This document shows positions 5,571 to 13,193 of a DNA stretch of 24,752 bases, piece after piece (the stretch's first letter is position 1; every line of letters begins with the position of its first letter). Source of the stretch: a virus; the IMG/VR virus record IMGVR_UViG_3300048589_001041, positions 1 to 24,752 of that record; one strand, written 5' to 3'. The translations under genes and the position numbers were made by a program. Under the pieces are notes generated by a model. The model had not been told where the DNA came from. It ran no database searches and saw only the letters and a list, made by a program, of their open reading frames with translations.

Positions 5571-7018
5571 TGTTTGAGCGCATATTGGGCTGGGCTAAAG
5601 GAGTGTGGAACAAGATGATCGGTAAATCAGATATCAAGCGCTTGCTTGGGGTTGAGGTTGACATCTCCTCGGCGATGATGACGGCGCTGGCTGAATGGGC
5701 CAAGATGTACGAGAACCGCGCCGAGTGGCTCAGCAAAACGGTGCGCTCCCTCAACCTGCCGGCAGCCGTGGCCGGCGCGTTTGCTACCTCTGTAACCCTT
5801 GAGATGGAGGTCGAGGTAACTGGTGCATCGGGCGCCGGCGGAGCTGCTCGTGCTGAGTTTTTGCACGAGCAGCTCCAGCGTATCCTCCCCAGCCTCCGCG
5901 AGCAGGTCGAGTATGGCGTGGCCAAAGGTGGCCTCATCATGAAGCCGTGGGTGGATGGGGACCAGCTGGCGGTTGACTTTTCCCAGGCTGACCAATTCAT
6001 CCCGGTGGCCTTCGACAGCCGCAAGCGGCCCTCGAAGTGCATCTTCGTCTACAAGCTTCGGCAAGGGGATTATTACTACACCCGCCTCGAGTTCCATGAG
6101 TTCCTCGGCTACGTCCAGGACGGCGCCCAGGCCGAAGGCTCGTACCGCATCCGCAACAAGGTTCTGCGCAGCACCTCAGATGCAGATCTCGGCTCCGTGG
6201 TTCCCCTGTCTTCGGTGCCCGAGTGGGCCGATCTCAGCGAGGAGGAGAGCTACCTGGGCGTCCGGCAGCCGCTGTTCGGCTACTTCCGCTTCCCGCAGGC
6301 CAACAACATCGAGCCTGGCTCGCCGCTTGGCGTTAGTGCCTACGCCCGCGCCGTGGACCTCATCAAGCAGGCCGACATCCTGTGGTCTCAGCTGCTCTGG
6401 GAGTTTGAGAGCGGCCAACGAAGAATGATGGTTGATGAGGGTGCCTTAGAGAAAGGCAAGGATGGCAAAGTAATCCTGCCGGACTTCAACCTCTACCGGA
6501 CGCTGCGAGGCGTCAGCGATGTGGGCAAGGGCAAACTATTTGAGGAGTGGTCGCCTGGCTTCCGTGAACAGAACCTGATCAATGGCCTCGAGGCAATCCT
6601 CAAGCGCATTGAGTTCAACTGTGGAATGGCCAGGGGCATGCTGAGCGATCCTCAGCAGGTCGACAAGACGGCCACCGAAGTGCTATCCAGCAAGCAGCAG
6701 TACGCCGCCACCGTGGTCGATATCCAAAAGGCTCTCGAGACGGCCATCCGTGACCTGCTGTATGCGATGGATGCGTGGACGAGCATCTTCAAATTGGCCC
6801 CTAAAGGCGCCTACGAAGCCACTTTCACCTTTGATGACAGTCTGGTCACCGATCGCCAGCAGCAGTTCGCCCAGGACACCCAGATGGTGACCATGCGGGC
6901 AATGGGGCCGGTGGAGTTACGTATGCGCACCTACGGCGAGAGTGAGGAAGTGGCAAAGCAAAAAGTAGCCGAGGCGCAAGCTAGCCAGACAACCGAGCTA
7001 TTCCCAGAGGAGGAGTAA
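5570..7018 (+). CDS. Phage portal protein (A118/SPP1 gp6-like)
   Basis: This 482-aa portal would form the dodecameric ring at the capsid vertex through which DNA passes. It follows the large terminase, which is where a portal gene normally lies. Recognisable traits are the N-terminal KMYENRAEWLSKT segment, the central VEYGVAKGGLIMKPW, the FRFPQANNIEPGSPLGVSAY loop region and the C-terminal QVDKTATEVLSSKQQ helix typical of A118-type portals. I prefer ATG 5570 over the preceding GTG 5567; GAGGTGG lies upstream. Start and terminase stop share one base. The stop overlaps the next start (TAATG). Confidence 0.9.
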   Translation: MFERILGWAKGVWNKMIGKSDIKRLLGVEVDISSAMMTALAEWAKMYENRAEWLSKTVRSLNLPAAVAGAFATSVTLEMEVEVTGASGAGGAARAEFLHEQLQRILPSLREQVEYGVAKGGLIMKPWVDGDQLAVDFSQADQFIPVAFDSRKRPSKCIFVYKLRQGDYYYTRLEFHEFLGYVQDGAQAEGSYRIRNKVLRSTSDADLGSVVPLSSVPEWADLSEEESYLGVRQPLFGYFRFPQANNIEPGSPLGVSAYARAVDLIKQADILWSQLLWEFESGQRRMMVDEGALEKGKDGKVILPDFNLYRTLRGVSDVGKGKLFEEWSPGFREQNLINGLEAILKRIEFNCGMARGMLSDPQQVDKTATEVLSSKQQYAATVVDIQKALETAIRDLLYAMDAWTSIFKLAPKGAYEATFTFDDSLVTDRQQQFAQDTQMVTMRAMGPVELRMRTYGESEEVAKQKVAEAQASQTTELFPEEE

Positions 7019-7170
7019 TGGAAAAGCTTTTTGTGTTCAAGAAAATATCGGTCTTCTTGGGGGATGTGGCTGCGGCCCTGTTGATGCTCATTGCCACTGT
7101 ATGGCTGATCTATGCGCTGGTGTGGTCTGCACTGAAGCTGGCCGCATTGATGGTGGGTGCCTGGTCATGA
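7018..7170 (+). CDS. 50-aa single-helix membrane protein
   Basis: A short protein, MEKLFVFKKISVFLGD and on, with a long hydrophobic stretch at about residues 11-46. A strong GAGGAGG sits within the end of the portal gene, and the ATG overlaps the portal TAA. Its stop overlaps the next ATG as ATGA. Being coupled on both sides and next to another membrane protein, it may act with that partner. No family recognised. Confidence 0.75.
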   Translation: MEKLFVFKKISVFLGDVAAALLMLIATVWLIYALVWSALKLAALMVGAWS

Positions 7171-8003
7171 AATTCACTGAATTCATCCCCATTCACGAAG
7201 ACACCTACCCGCGCCCGGTGCGCAAAAGCCTGGCGCTCGGCTGGGGCTTCTGGGTGGCGGTAGCCGTGGCCGCGGGTGCCATTGTCTTGGCGGCCATGCG
7301 CACGGCCCACAGCTTCTACACCGCGGCCGTCCTCTCCGCCCAGGTATACGGTATGGAGAGTGCGATCGCAACGCAGGTGATGGGCCTAGCCGAGGCCGTG
7401 GCGGCGATGCTGGCCATCGAGGGCGGACTGGTCTACGCCGCGGTGAAGCGCGCCCAGCAAGAGGGCAAGGTGAAGCCCCGCTTGATCGCAACCAATATCG
7501 CTCTCCTGGTAGCCATCTCCGTGGTGGCCGGCCTGGGCCAGTCGCTCGGTCTGGTGATCGGCTTGCCGGCTGAGTGGCTCGAAGGCTTTAGTTGGCTGAT
7601 GGCGCTCATCCTGGGCCCCGGGGCCTCGATCGTGGCATGGCTATCCGGCGAAATGCTTGGCGTTGAACTGCTGAAATTTGAGTTTGCCCGTGCCGCAACT
7701 GAGAAGGCACACCAGGCTGCTATGACCAAATGGACCAACGAAGCCCGGGCGGCTTGGCAGCAGGCGAGGCAGGAGCAGCGCGAGCGTGCCAGTCAGCCTG
7801 AGCCTGTAAACGAGCCCACGCCGCCGGCGAGCAAATTTGATCAGGACAAACAGCGCGTTTTTGAGTACGTCACGCAATTCTCACTCAATCGGCGGCGCAT
7901 ACCCACCACCGGTGAGATCAGTGCGGCGCTTGGCCTGCCCGGCAAGTATGTTGCCCAGATCTTCGAGGTGCTGAAACGTGAGCACCGGGTGCAGCAGGCG
8001 TGA
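7167..8003 (+). CDS. Four-helix membrane protein with C-terminal winged-helix domain
   Basis: Start chosen at the ATG overlapping the upstream TGA (ATGA), giving 278 aa. Membrane helices are at about residues 24-44, 71-93, 107-133 and 141-160. A helical, Gln/Arg/Glu-rich linker (171-212) and a proline-rich hinge lead to a winged helix at 228-278 (FEYVTQFSLNRRRIPTTGEI, SAALGLPGKYVAQIFEVLK) resembling MarR/LexA-type wHTH. TM-plus-wHTH proteins are known from actinobacterial plasmid transfer (DUF2637/Spd-like), but I see no sequence match. In a phage head operon it is unexpected: it could tether DNA, or sense the membrane and control transcription. Function unknown. Confidence 0.75.
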   Translation: MKFTEFIPIHEDTYPRPVRKSLALGWGFWVAVAVAAGAIVLAAMRTAHSFYTAAVLSAQVYGMESAIATQVMGLAEAVAAMLAIEGGLVYAAVKRAQQEGKVKPRLIATNIALLVAISVVAGLGQSLGLVIGLPAEWLEGFSWLMALILGPGASIVAWLSGEMLGVELLKFEFARAATEKAHQAAMTKWTNEARAAWQQARQEQRERASQPEPVNEPTPPASKFDQDKQRVFEYVTQFSLNRRRIPTTGEISAALGLPGKYVAQIFEVLKREHRVQQA

Positions 8004-8962
8004 AGCCCGCGTTCTTTTTCAAGCCTCACCAGCACAAAGGCAAAGCGTATCTGGAGGCTTTGCTGGCTGCTGGGTATTGCAAAACCCGCAACTTGGAGAA
8101 GGCTCAGTTCGTATTTTTGGATTTTCTCTACGCCGGGCTGTTTTCGGGGCTACATGGCAATGGCATGCTGCGCAAGGAGGCTACCCATGCTGTAGAGCAC
8201 GGCAAGCCGGTCTTCTTGTACCCGCACTTCTGCTCGCCCTGGCTGCCGCACGACCTTGAGGTAGAGCCGCTGGCCGCCGCTGCCTTCTTTTGCCACTCAG
8301 CCGGCTATGCCAAGGTGCTCGAGATGATCGGTTATCCAACGCCAACGGAGGTGGTCGGATGGTCGTACAGCGAGGTGCGGCCGTTTGCGCCGTTCGTCGG
8401 CCGTAAGCCGCAGGTGCTGTTTGCGCCCCTGCATCCGGTGGGTGGCACGCTGCCCCAGGTGGAGCGTGAGATCAATGAGCATGTGTTTCGCACGCTGGTG
8501 GCCCTTCGCACAGCCGGGGTGCTGGCCAAGCTCACCGTTCGTTTTTACGGCAGCCTTGCAACCAACGGCCTGCACAGGCATAGCGACGTGAATTACCAGG
8601 AGGCCCTGCTCACCGGGCGCACCGATGACATGGAGCGAGCCGACGTGGTGGTCTCAGCCGGCACTTATGCCCACATGGCGGTAGCGCTGGGCAAGCCAAC
8701 GGTGATGATGGGCCAGGATATCCGTCCGCACAACACTCCCCGCGGCGGTGGCCAGATGGCCTGGGTGCGCAACTGGGAGCTGTATCGTGATTTTGCCCGC
8801 TTCCCGCATTCGATCGAGATGAGTACAGGCAGCAGCGTTGCTGCAGAAACGATCAAGCGCGCCTGTGAGGGCACCGCTTCTGTCGAAGACTGGAAGGCCA
8901 ACCATATTGGCCATCAATTCAACCCGCAGCACTTTATCTCACGCTTGGAGGCGTACCTATGA
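8000..8962 (+). CDS. GT-B fold glycosyltransferase-like protein
   Basis: A 320-aa protein with a GTG start overlapping the upstream stop (GTGA). The N-terminal half has a Rossmann-like start (MKPAFFFKPHQHKGKAYLEA), and the C-terminal half holds ADVVVSAGTYAHMAVALGK (214-232) followed by PTVMMGQD. That is the classic donor-site signature of GT-B enzymes such as CDP-glycerol and N-acetylglucosamine transferases, where a residue is tested for loss before renaming as a nucleotide-sugar site. The substrate cannot be told. It is followed by a methyltransferase and a GT-A enzyme, so the three probably build or decorate one glycan. Confidence 0.7.
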   Translation: MKPAFFFKPHQHKGKAYLEALLAAGYCKTRNLEKAQFVFLDFLYAGLFSGLHGNGMLRKEATHAVEHGKPVFLYPHFCSPWLPHDLEVEPLAAAAFFCHSAGYAKVLEMIGYPTPTEVVGWSYSEVRPFAPFVGRKPQVLFAPLHPVGGTLPQVEREINEHVFRTLVALRTAGVLAKLTVRFYGSLATNGLHRHSDVNYQEALLTGRTDDMERADVVVSAGTYAHMAVALGKPTVMMGQDIRPHNTPRGGGQMAWVRNWELYRDFARFPHSIEMSTGSSVAAETIKRACEGTASVEDWKANHIGHQFNPQHFISRLEAYL

Positions 8963-9534
8963 GTAATCAACAAGCCGGACTCTTCACCCCTCCGCATGCA
9001 CAGCTCATTGACGATACCTTCGGTCGCCATATCGGCGTAAAGGAGACGGACGCCCGGCGGTTGGCCTGGTTGGCTAGCCAAGTGCCTGAGAACGGCATCA
9101 TTGTTGAGGTTGGCAGCTTCTGGGGGCGCAGTGCTGGCTATATGGCCTCAGCCATGCATCGAAGCGTTCAACTCTTCTGCGTAGACAAGTGGCCCAACCT
9201 GGTAGACCTGGAAAAATTCAAACGCAACATATCCAGCCTCGCACTCGGGCATTTCAACGTACAGACCATGCGAGGCGAGAGCGTGGAAATGTCCAAGAAA
9301 TGGAGTGGTCGACCCATCGACCTGCTGTACATTGACGCTACGCATACGTACGCGATGGTGCAGGCGGATTATCTTGCTTGGGCACCGTTCGTGAGGCCGG
9401 GCGGGCTGATAGCGTTCCATGACTACGGGGCACGCACCTGGCCCGCGGTGAAGCGCTTCGTAGACGAAGTGGCAAGTTTGGAGTTTCAGCAGTTGGGCAT
9501 TCATCAGCATGTATGGAGTGGGGTGAAGCGATGA
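8959..9534 (+). CDS. Class I SAM-dependent methyltransferase (Methyltransf_24-like)
   Basis: This 191-aa enzyme has motif I at residues 48-59 (IVEVGSFWGRSA), an acidic residue at the end of strand 2 (FCVDKWP), DLLYIDATHTY at 121-131 with Asp126, and GGLIAFHDY at 148-156. These are typical of Methyltransf_24 and of cephalosporin-hydroxylase-like methyltransferases that act on sugars. The start overlaps the preceding TGA (ATGA). Flanking glycosyltransferases on both sides suggest it methylates a sugar. DNA methylation is unlikely because no DPPY-type motif is present. Confidence 0.8.
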   Translation: MSNQQAGLFTPPHAQLIDDTFGRHIGVKETDARRLAWLASQVPENGIIVEVGSFWGRSAGYMASAMHRSVQLFCVDKWPNLVDLEKFKRNISSLALGHFNVQTMRGESVEMSKKWSGRPIDLLYIDATHTYAMVQADYLAWAPFVRPGGLIAFHDYGARTWPAVKRFVDEVASLEFQQLGIHQHVWSGVKR

Positions 9535-10250
9535 AGCTGTCCGTCATTTTCCCCTACACCAAGGCTTATGGCGATTTCGCAACACCATACACCGAAAGCA
9601 TTCACAAGCACGAGCCTGCTGTTCAGGTGGTGGGAGTGAACACCGAGGGTGAGCCAGATTATCGCTACACCCAGGCGCTCAACCAGGGCGCCAGGCAGGC
9701 AGCCGGTGACTGGCTCATGTTCACCAATGACGACATCCTTTGCCAGGGTGAATTTGTAGAGTTGGTGAGCGGCCTCGATCCCAACAATATCTATGGCATG
9801 GAACTGCGCCACAAGACCAAAGAGGAGTGGGGTGCAGATGTTGAGTACCTCTATGGTTGGATCCTGCTAATGCACCGCTCCATCTACGAGGCCGTTGGCC
9901 CCTTCGAGGAGCAGTATCTGCACGCCGGCTTCGATGATATCGATTACTGCTGGCGCGCTCAGCAGGCTGGCTTCGGTCTCGAGGTCATCGATCTGCCGTT
10001 CATCCACCTTGCTGACCAGCCCGGCGGCAAGCATCGCCGCTACACGGTGCCTGGCTACCGCGAGCAGATGGCCCGCAGTAAGCGTTTCTTCTTGGCCAAA
10101 GTGAACCTCGCTGCCCGAGGTTATACCAAAGATCAAAGCTCGGCCCTGCTTATGGCTATAGTCCCGTACATCGACAATCATGTCTTGTTTGAGCAAAGCC
10201 TGTATGACCAAGTACAAGGCGCGAAACCGCTAGAACTCTCTAGCCAGTAA
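9531..10250 (+). CDS. Family 2 (GT-A) glycosyltransferase
   Basis: Start at the ATG overlapping the methyltransferase stop (ATGA), 239 aa. It begins MKLSVIFPYTK, has the metal/nucleotide-sugar motif NDD at 66-68 (WLMFTNDDILCQG), and YGWILLMHRSIYEAVGPF followed by FDDIDYCWR (134-142), the acceptor/catalytic region of rhamnosyltransferase-like GT2 enzymes. It is cytoplasmic with no membrane helix. It closes the cassette between portal and minor capsid genes. Targets could be a virion protein or the host envelope. Confidence 0.88.
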   Translation: MKLSVIFPYTKAYGDFATPYTESIHKHEPAVQVVGVNTEGEPDYRYTQALNQGARQAAGDWLMFTNDDILCQGEFVELVSGLDPNNIYGMELRHKTKEEWGADVEYLYGWILLMHRSIYEAVGPFEEQYLHAGFDDIDYCWRAQQAGFGLEVIDLPFIHLADQPGGKHRRYTVPGYREQMARSKRFFLAKVNLAARGYTKDQSSALLMAIVPYIDNHVLFEQSLYDQVQGAKPLELSSQ

Positions 10251-10255
10251 ACGAG

Positions 10256-11356
10256 ATGTTGACGCCTGGCCAGTTCGACGTTTCTGCAGATGCGATCCTC
10301 AAGCTCTATCACGAGTTTGAGGATGTTGTGCTGCAGGATATTGCCCGCCGGCTGGCTGGGCTCAACTTTGCCTCGGCCGCCTGGCAGGTGCAGCGGCTTA
10401 ACGAAACCGGAGCGCTGTACGAGGACATTCTGCGCGAGCTGGCCAGGCTGACCGGACAATCCGAGCGCCAGGTGGCCGAGATCCTGCGCCAAGCCGGGGT
10501 GCAGGCGGTGCGATTCGACGACCGCATTTACAGGGCGGCCGGGCTGGACCCGCTGCCGCTCAATCTCTCGCCGCAGATGGCCTCGGTGCTCTCCATCGCC
10601 ATCCAGCGCACCAATGGCAGCATGCGCAACCTCACGCAGACCACCGTGCTGACGGCTCAGCAAGCCTTTGTGCAGGCGGCCGACATGGCTTTCCTGCAGG
10701 TGAGCAGCGGGGCCATGAGCTACGACCAGGCTATCCGGGCGGCCGTGGGCAACGTGGGTGCCAGCGGGCTGGAAGTGATGTATCCATCTGGCCGCCGAGA
10801 CAAGCTCGACGTAGCCATGCGGCGCACCGTGCTGACTGGGGTGGGGCAGGCGGCTGGCCAGTTGCAGTGGGCACGGGCTGATGAGATGGGCGCCGATCTG
10901 GTGCAGACCTCGGCGCACATTGGTGCCCGGCCGTCTCACCAGCTTTGGCAGGGGCGCATTTTCTCTCGATCGGGCACGCATCCGCTATACCCGCCCTTTG
11001 TGGCCGAGACTGGCTGGGGCACGGTGACCGGGCTGGGCGGTGCCAACTGTAGGCACTCGTACTTTCCGTTTTTTGAAGGGTTGTCCGAGAACGCCTACGA
11101 TGAGGCAATGCGGGAGCACCTGGCTAACGAGAGTGTGGACTACCGCGGCCGCCAGCTGACGGCCTACGAGGCTACCCAGGTGCAGCGCGGCCTCGAGCGC
11201 AAGATCCGCGAGTGGAAGCGCCGGGCACTGACGCTGGAAGCCGCCGGGCTGGATACAGCCCGTGAGAGTGCCAAGGTGCGCCTTTGGCAGGCGCGGATGC
11301 GAGATTTCGTTGGACAGACCGGGCTTCGCCGGCAGCGCGTTCGGGAGCAGATATGA
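10256..11356 (+). CDS. Phage minor capsid protein (Phage_min_cap2-like)
   Basis: A 366-aa head morphogenesis protein. The diagnostic part is the C-terminal half: QTSAHIGARPSHQLWQGRIF followed by GWGTVTGLGGANCRHSYFPF, the conserved His/Cys segments of the A118-type minor capsid and Mu gpF-like families. The N-terminal 200 residues are helical. In related phages this gene directly follows the portal; here 3.2 kb of cassette separates them. The ribosome site is weak and the start lies only 5 nt after the GT2 stop. Confidence 0.88.
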   Translation: MLTPGQFDVSADAILKLYHEFEDVVLQDIARRLAGLNFASAAWQVQRLNETGALYEDILRELARLTGQSERQVAEILRQAGVQAVRFDDRIYRAAGLDPLPLNLSPQMASVLSIAIQRTNGSMRNLTQTTVLTAQQAFVQAADMAFLQVSSGAMSYDQAIRAAVGNVGASGLEVMYPSGRRDKLDVAMRRTVLTGVGQAAGQLQWARADEMGADLVQTSAHIGARPSHQLWQGRIFSRSGTHPLYPPFVAETGWGTVTGLGGANCRHSYFPFFEGLSENAYDEAMREHLANESVDYRGRQLTAYEATQVQRGLERKIREWKRRALTLEAAGLDTARESAKVRLWQARMRDFVGQTGLRRQRVREQI

Positions 11357-11514
11357 GCGACCGCATGCTTGCTGAGATCATCTGCCGGGCATTGCTGGCT
11401 ATTGTGGCGGGGATTCGCAAGAAGTACAACCTGCCAGACATCAAGAATGTGACGGTCGTGCTGCAAACTGAGGTGGCATCACCGGATAAATACAAACAAA
11501 AAGAGAGCGGCTAA
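11353..11514 (+). CDS. 53-aa hypothetical protein
   Basis: The ATG overlaps the minor capsid TGA (ATGA), with GGGAG 6 nt upstream. The product, MSDRMLAEIICRALLAIVAG and on, has an amphipathic or hydrophobic N-terminal helix and a KNVTVVLQTEVAS strand. No family recognised. The last codons lie inside the following terminator stem. Confidence 0.65.
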   Translation: MSDRMLAEIICRALLAIVAGIRKKYNLPDIKNVTVVLQTEVASPDKYKQKESG

Positions 11515-11532
11515 AAACGCTGCTCTTTTTTT
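11500..11532 (+). terminator. Intrinsic terminator after the minor capsid genes
   Basis: AAAGAG pairs with CTCTTT and AGCG with CGCT, with one bulged G, an 8-nt loop and a seven-T tract (11526-11532). The stem overlaps the end of the 53-aa gene. It isolates the packaging/cassette operon from the lipoprotein island. Confidence 0.8.
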
Positions 11533-11652
11533 GGTATCATCAAAGCTCGTAAGCGCGGGCCGGTTTGGGATGTTGACCCGGCCAGCGTAGAGGCATACAA
11601 AAAAGCGCCCAAGGCTAAAAGGTGGGCGACCAAGAAAGAGGGATATCAAAAA
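11533..11652 (+). pseudogene. Remnant of an HTH_17-type DNA-binding protein gene
   Basis: In frame just after the terminator the sequence reads GIIKARKRGPVWDVDPASVE followed by AYKKAPKAKRWATKKEGYQK, running into the lipoprotein ATG without a stop. It reads like the second half (recognition helix end, wing and tail) of a small HTH_17/excisionase protein; compare the wing of the early regulator near 2460. The first half is replaced by the terminator and there is no start codon. It is probably a decayed regulator carried with the lipoprotein. It could also be chance coding. Confidence 0.4.
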
Positions 11653-12285
11653 ATGAAGAACAAACATGTTGGGAAACTTAGCATTCTAGTATTGGTTTTG
11701 GTATTTGCATCTTTAGCCTGCGGGGGAGGGTCAGAGGTGCAAGTAAATGCCCCTGTAAGCCAAGAAGATGCGGTAAATACTCAGGTAGCCGTCATCCTCG
11801 CCCAAGGCGGAGACGGTGACTCGAGTACTGCCGCTACCGTAACAGAGCAGCCTGCTCTGGGTACAGCCCGAAGCAACCCTGCACCTGCCGGGTCAGAGAT
11901 CATTGCTGATGGAATGGCATTTACGCTTACAGGGAGCGTCCGCCCTGCCACACAGACAGTGATGAGCGCAAACCAGTTCAACTCAGCACCCGAGGCTGAT
12001 GAAGAATATGTTTTGGTGTCTGTCAGCATTGCGTGTCAAAAGACAGTAGATGAAAAATGCTCCATCTTCTCTTCAAGCTTCAAGATGTTGGGGAGTAGTG
12101 GCATTACAAGCGAGCCCGAGATATTCGTGGCTGGTGTGCCAGGTCTATTAGACTTCAATACCGAGTTCTACGGCGGTGCATCGATTTCAGGGGCAATCCC
12201 ATTCATTGTCAGCACTGCAGACACCGGGCTACTGCTTGTTTATGAACCCTTCTTGGGTGACAGTTTCTATCTTGCAATAGAATAA
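11653..12285 (+). CDS. Exported lipoprotein, DUF4352-like
   Basis: A 210-aa protein with a signal peptide (MKNKHVGKLSILVLVLVF) ending in ASLAC, with Cys23 as the lipid site, then a flexible Ser/Thr/Ala/Pro-rich linker to about residue 80. A single beta-rich domain follows (MAFTLTGSVRPA, DEEYVLVSVSIACQK, and the end LLLVYEPFLGDSFYLAIE). This pattern is that of DUF4352/telokin-like lipoproteins common in Gram-positive and Chloroflexota genomes. Terminators lie on both sides, and the base composition is less GC-rich than in the neighbouring head genes. It is not a virion-type protein and reads as a lysogenic-conversion or exclusion gene. Confidence 0.8.
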   Translation: MKNKHVGKLSILVLVLVFASLACGGGSEVQVNAPVSQEDAVNTQVAVILAQGGDGDSSTAATVTEQPALGTARSNPAPAGSEIIADGMAFTLTGSVRPATQTVMSANQFNSAPEADEEYVLVSVSIACQKTVDEKCSIFSSSFKMLGSSGITSEPEIFVAGVPGLLDFNTEFYGGASISGAIPFIVSTADTGLLLVYEPFLGDSFYLAIE

Positions 12286-12322
12286 GGCTGATAAAGAGAT
12301 CAAGAAGGGCTTCCCTTTCTGG

Positions 12323-12352
12323 TTGACAACTTGCAGATTGCTCTGCTAGTAT
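12323..12352 (+). promoter_or_regulatory. Promoter upstream of the capsid operon
   Basis: TTGACA (12323-12328), an 18-bp spacer and TAGTAT (12347-12352) form a near-consensus sigma-70 promoter. Transcription would begin at about 12359. It is the only good promoter I see between the lipoprotein and scaffold genes. Confidence 0.65.
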
Positions 12353-12358
12353 TGGGCC

Positions 12359-12451
12359 GGAAGCAAAAAACTAAATAGAAGTACAGCCCCGCTGAACCTC
12401 AGCCGCGCTTGTGACATGTCGAGAGACGTGCCGCAAGCGCGGCTTTTTTTT
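12359..12451 (+). ncRNA. Candidate small RNA or attenuator leader
   Basis: From the predicted start of transcription to the T tract is only about 93 nt. It has a short unstructured A-rich 5' part (GCAAAAAACTAAATAGAAG) and then an elaborate terminator hairpin. No ORF with a ribosome site fits inside. It is either a small stable RNA or a leader whose terminator must be overridden to express scaffold and capsid. Predicted only; no known RNA family recognised. Confidence 0.45.
12401..12451 (+). terminator. Intrinsic terminator before the scaffold gene
   Basis: AGCCGCGCTTG (12401-12411) pairs with CAAGCGCGGCT (12434-12444). Above a 3x3 internal loop, CATGTC pairs with GACGTG (one G-U) and is capped by a GAGA (GNRA) tetraloop. 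Eight T follow. It is very stable and would stop transcription from upstream. Confidence 0.85.
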
Positions 12452-12563
12452 GTTTCCAATTTCGCCAGCCTGGCAGGCGTAAAAGCAGCCAGCCATCGGG
12501 TGACGCCGACCACCTAAAACGGCTAGATGGATATCGGAGCGCTAGCTCCCAGGAGACACAGGA

Positions 12564-13169
12564 ATGAAGAAGTCAGATCTTGAAAAGCTGGGCTTGACCG
12601 AAGAGGCCATCAAGAAAGCTGGCCTGCCGGACAACCTGCAGGAAGAGCTGCTGAAGTTGAACGGCCAGGCAGTCGAGGCCCAGAAGGCCAAGACGGTGGC
12701 GGCCGAAGAGAAGGCAACTGCCTTGCAGACGCGGCTCGACGAAGCCGGCGAGACCATCAAGAACTTTGAAGGCCTGAAGCCGGATGAGCTGAAAAAGTCG
12801 GTCGAGGAATGGAAGGCAAAAGCCAGTGAGGCCCAGGAAGCCGCGAAGAAGGTGGCCGCCGAGGCTGAATCCAAACTGAAGGCTCAGGCCTTTGACCATG
12901 CGCTGGATGGCGCCCTGACCGCTGCCAAGGTCAAGAACACCAAGGCAGCCAAGGCGCTGCTCAAGCTCGATCTGTTGAAGCTGAACGATGAGGACGGCTC
13001 GATTGCCGGCCTGAGCGAGCAGCTGGAGAAGATCAAAGAGACTGACGACTACCTGTTCTCCAACGACGACCCCTCCCCGCGCCAGGTGGCGAAGGGGGGC
13101 ACTCAAAAAAAGGTGACTGAACAACCTGGCACCTTTGCCGAGGCTATCGGCGAGGTGCTGAACCAATAG
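12564..13169 (+). CDS. Capsid scaffolding protein (phage GP20 family-like)
   Basis: A 201-aa, highly charged, almost wholly helical protein with a long coiled coil from about residue 25 to 110 and a C-terminal basic/acidic tail (GTFAEAIGEVLNQ). The N-terminus KKSDLEKLGLTEEAIKKAGL and AFDHALDGALTAAKVKNTKA are typical of Phage_GP20 scaffolds, which direct HK97-fold capsid assembly and then leave. It directly precedes the major capsid gene. AGGAG lies about 13 nt before the ATG, with a second AGGA closer. A GGAGC/GCTCC hairpin lies just upstream. Confidence 0.85.
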   Translation: MKKSDLEKLGLTEEAIKKAGLPDNLQEELLKLNGQAVEAQKAKTVAAEEKATALQTRLDEAGETIKNFEGLKPDELKKSVEEWKAKASEAQEAAKKVAAEAESKLKAQAFDHALDGALTAAKVKNTKAAKALLKLDLLKLNDEDGSIAGLSEQLEKIKETDDYLFSNDDPSPRQVAKGGTQKKVTEQPGTFAEAIGEVLNQ

Positions 13170-13193
13170 CGCACCACTAATACGGAGATTGAC

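Noticed and set aside
7101-7166. Upstream start for the membrane winged-helix protein
   Set aside because: It would overlap the 50-aa membrane gene by 70 nt; the ATGA overlap at 7167 matches the pattern of the whole operon.
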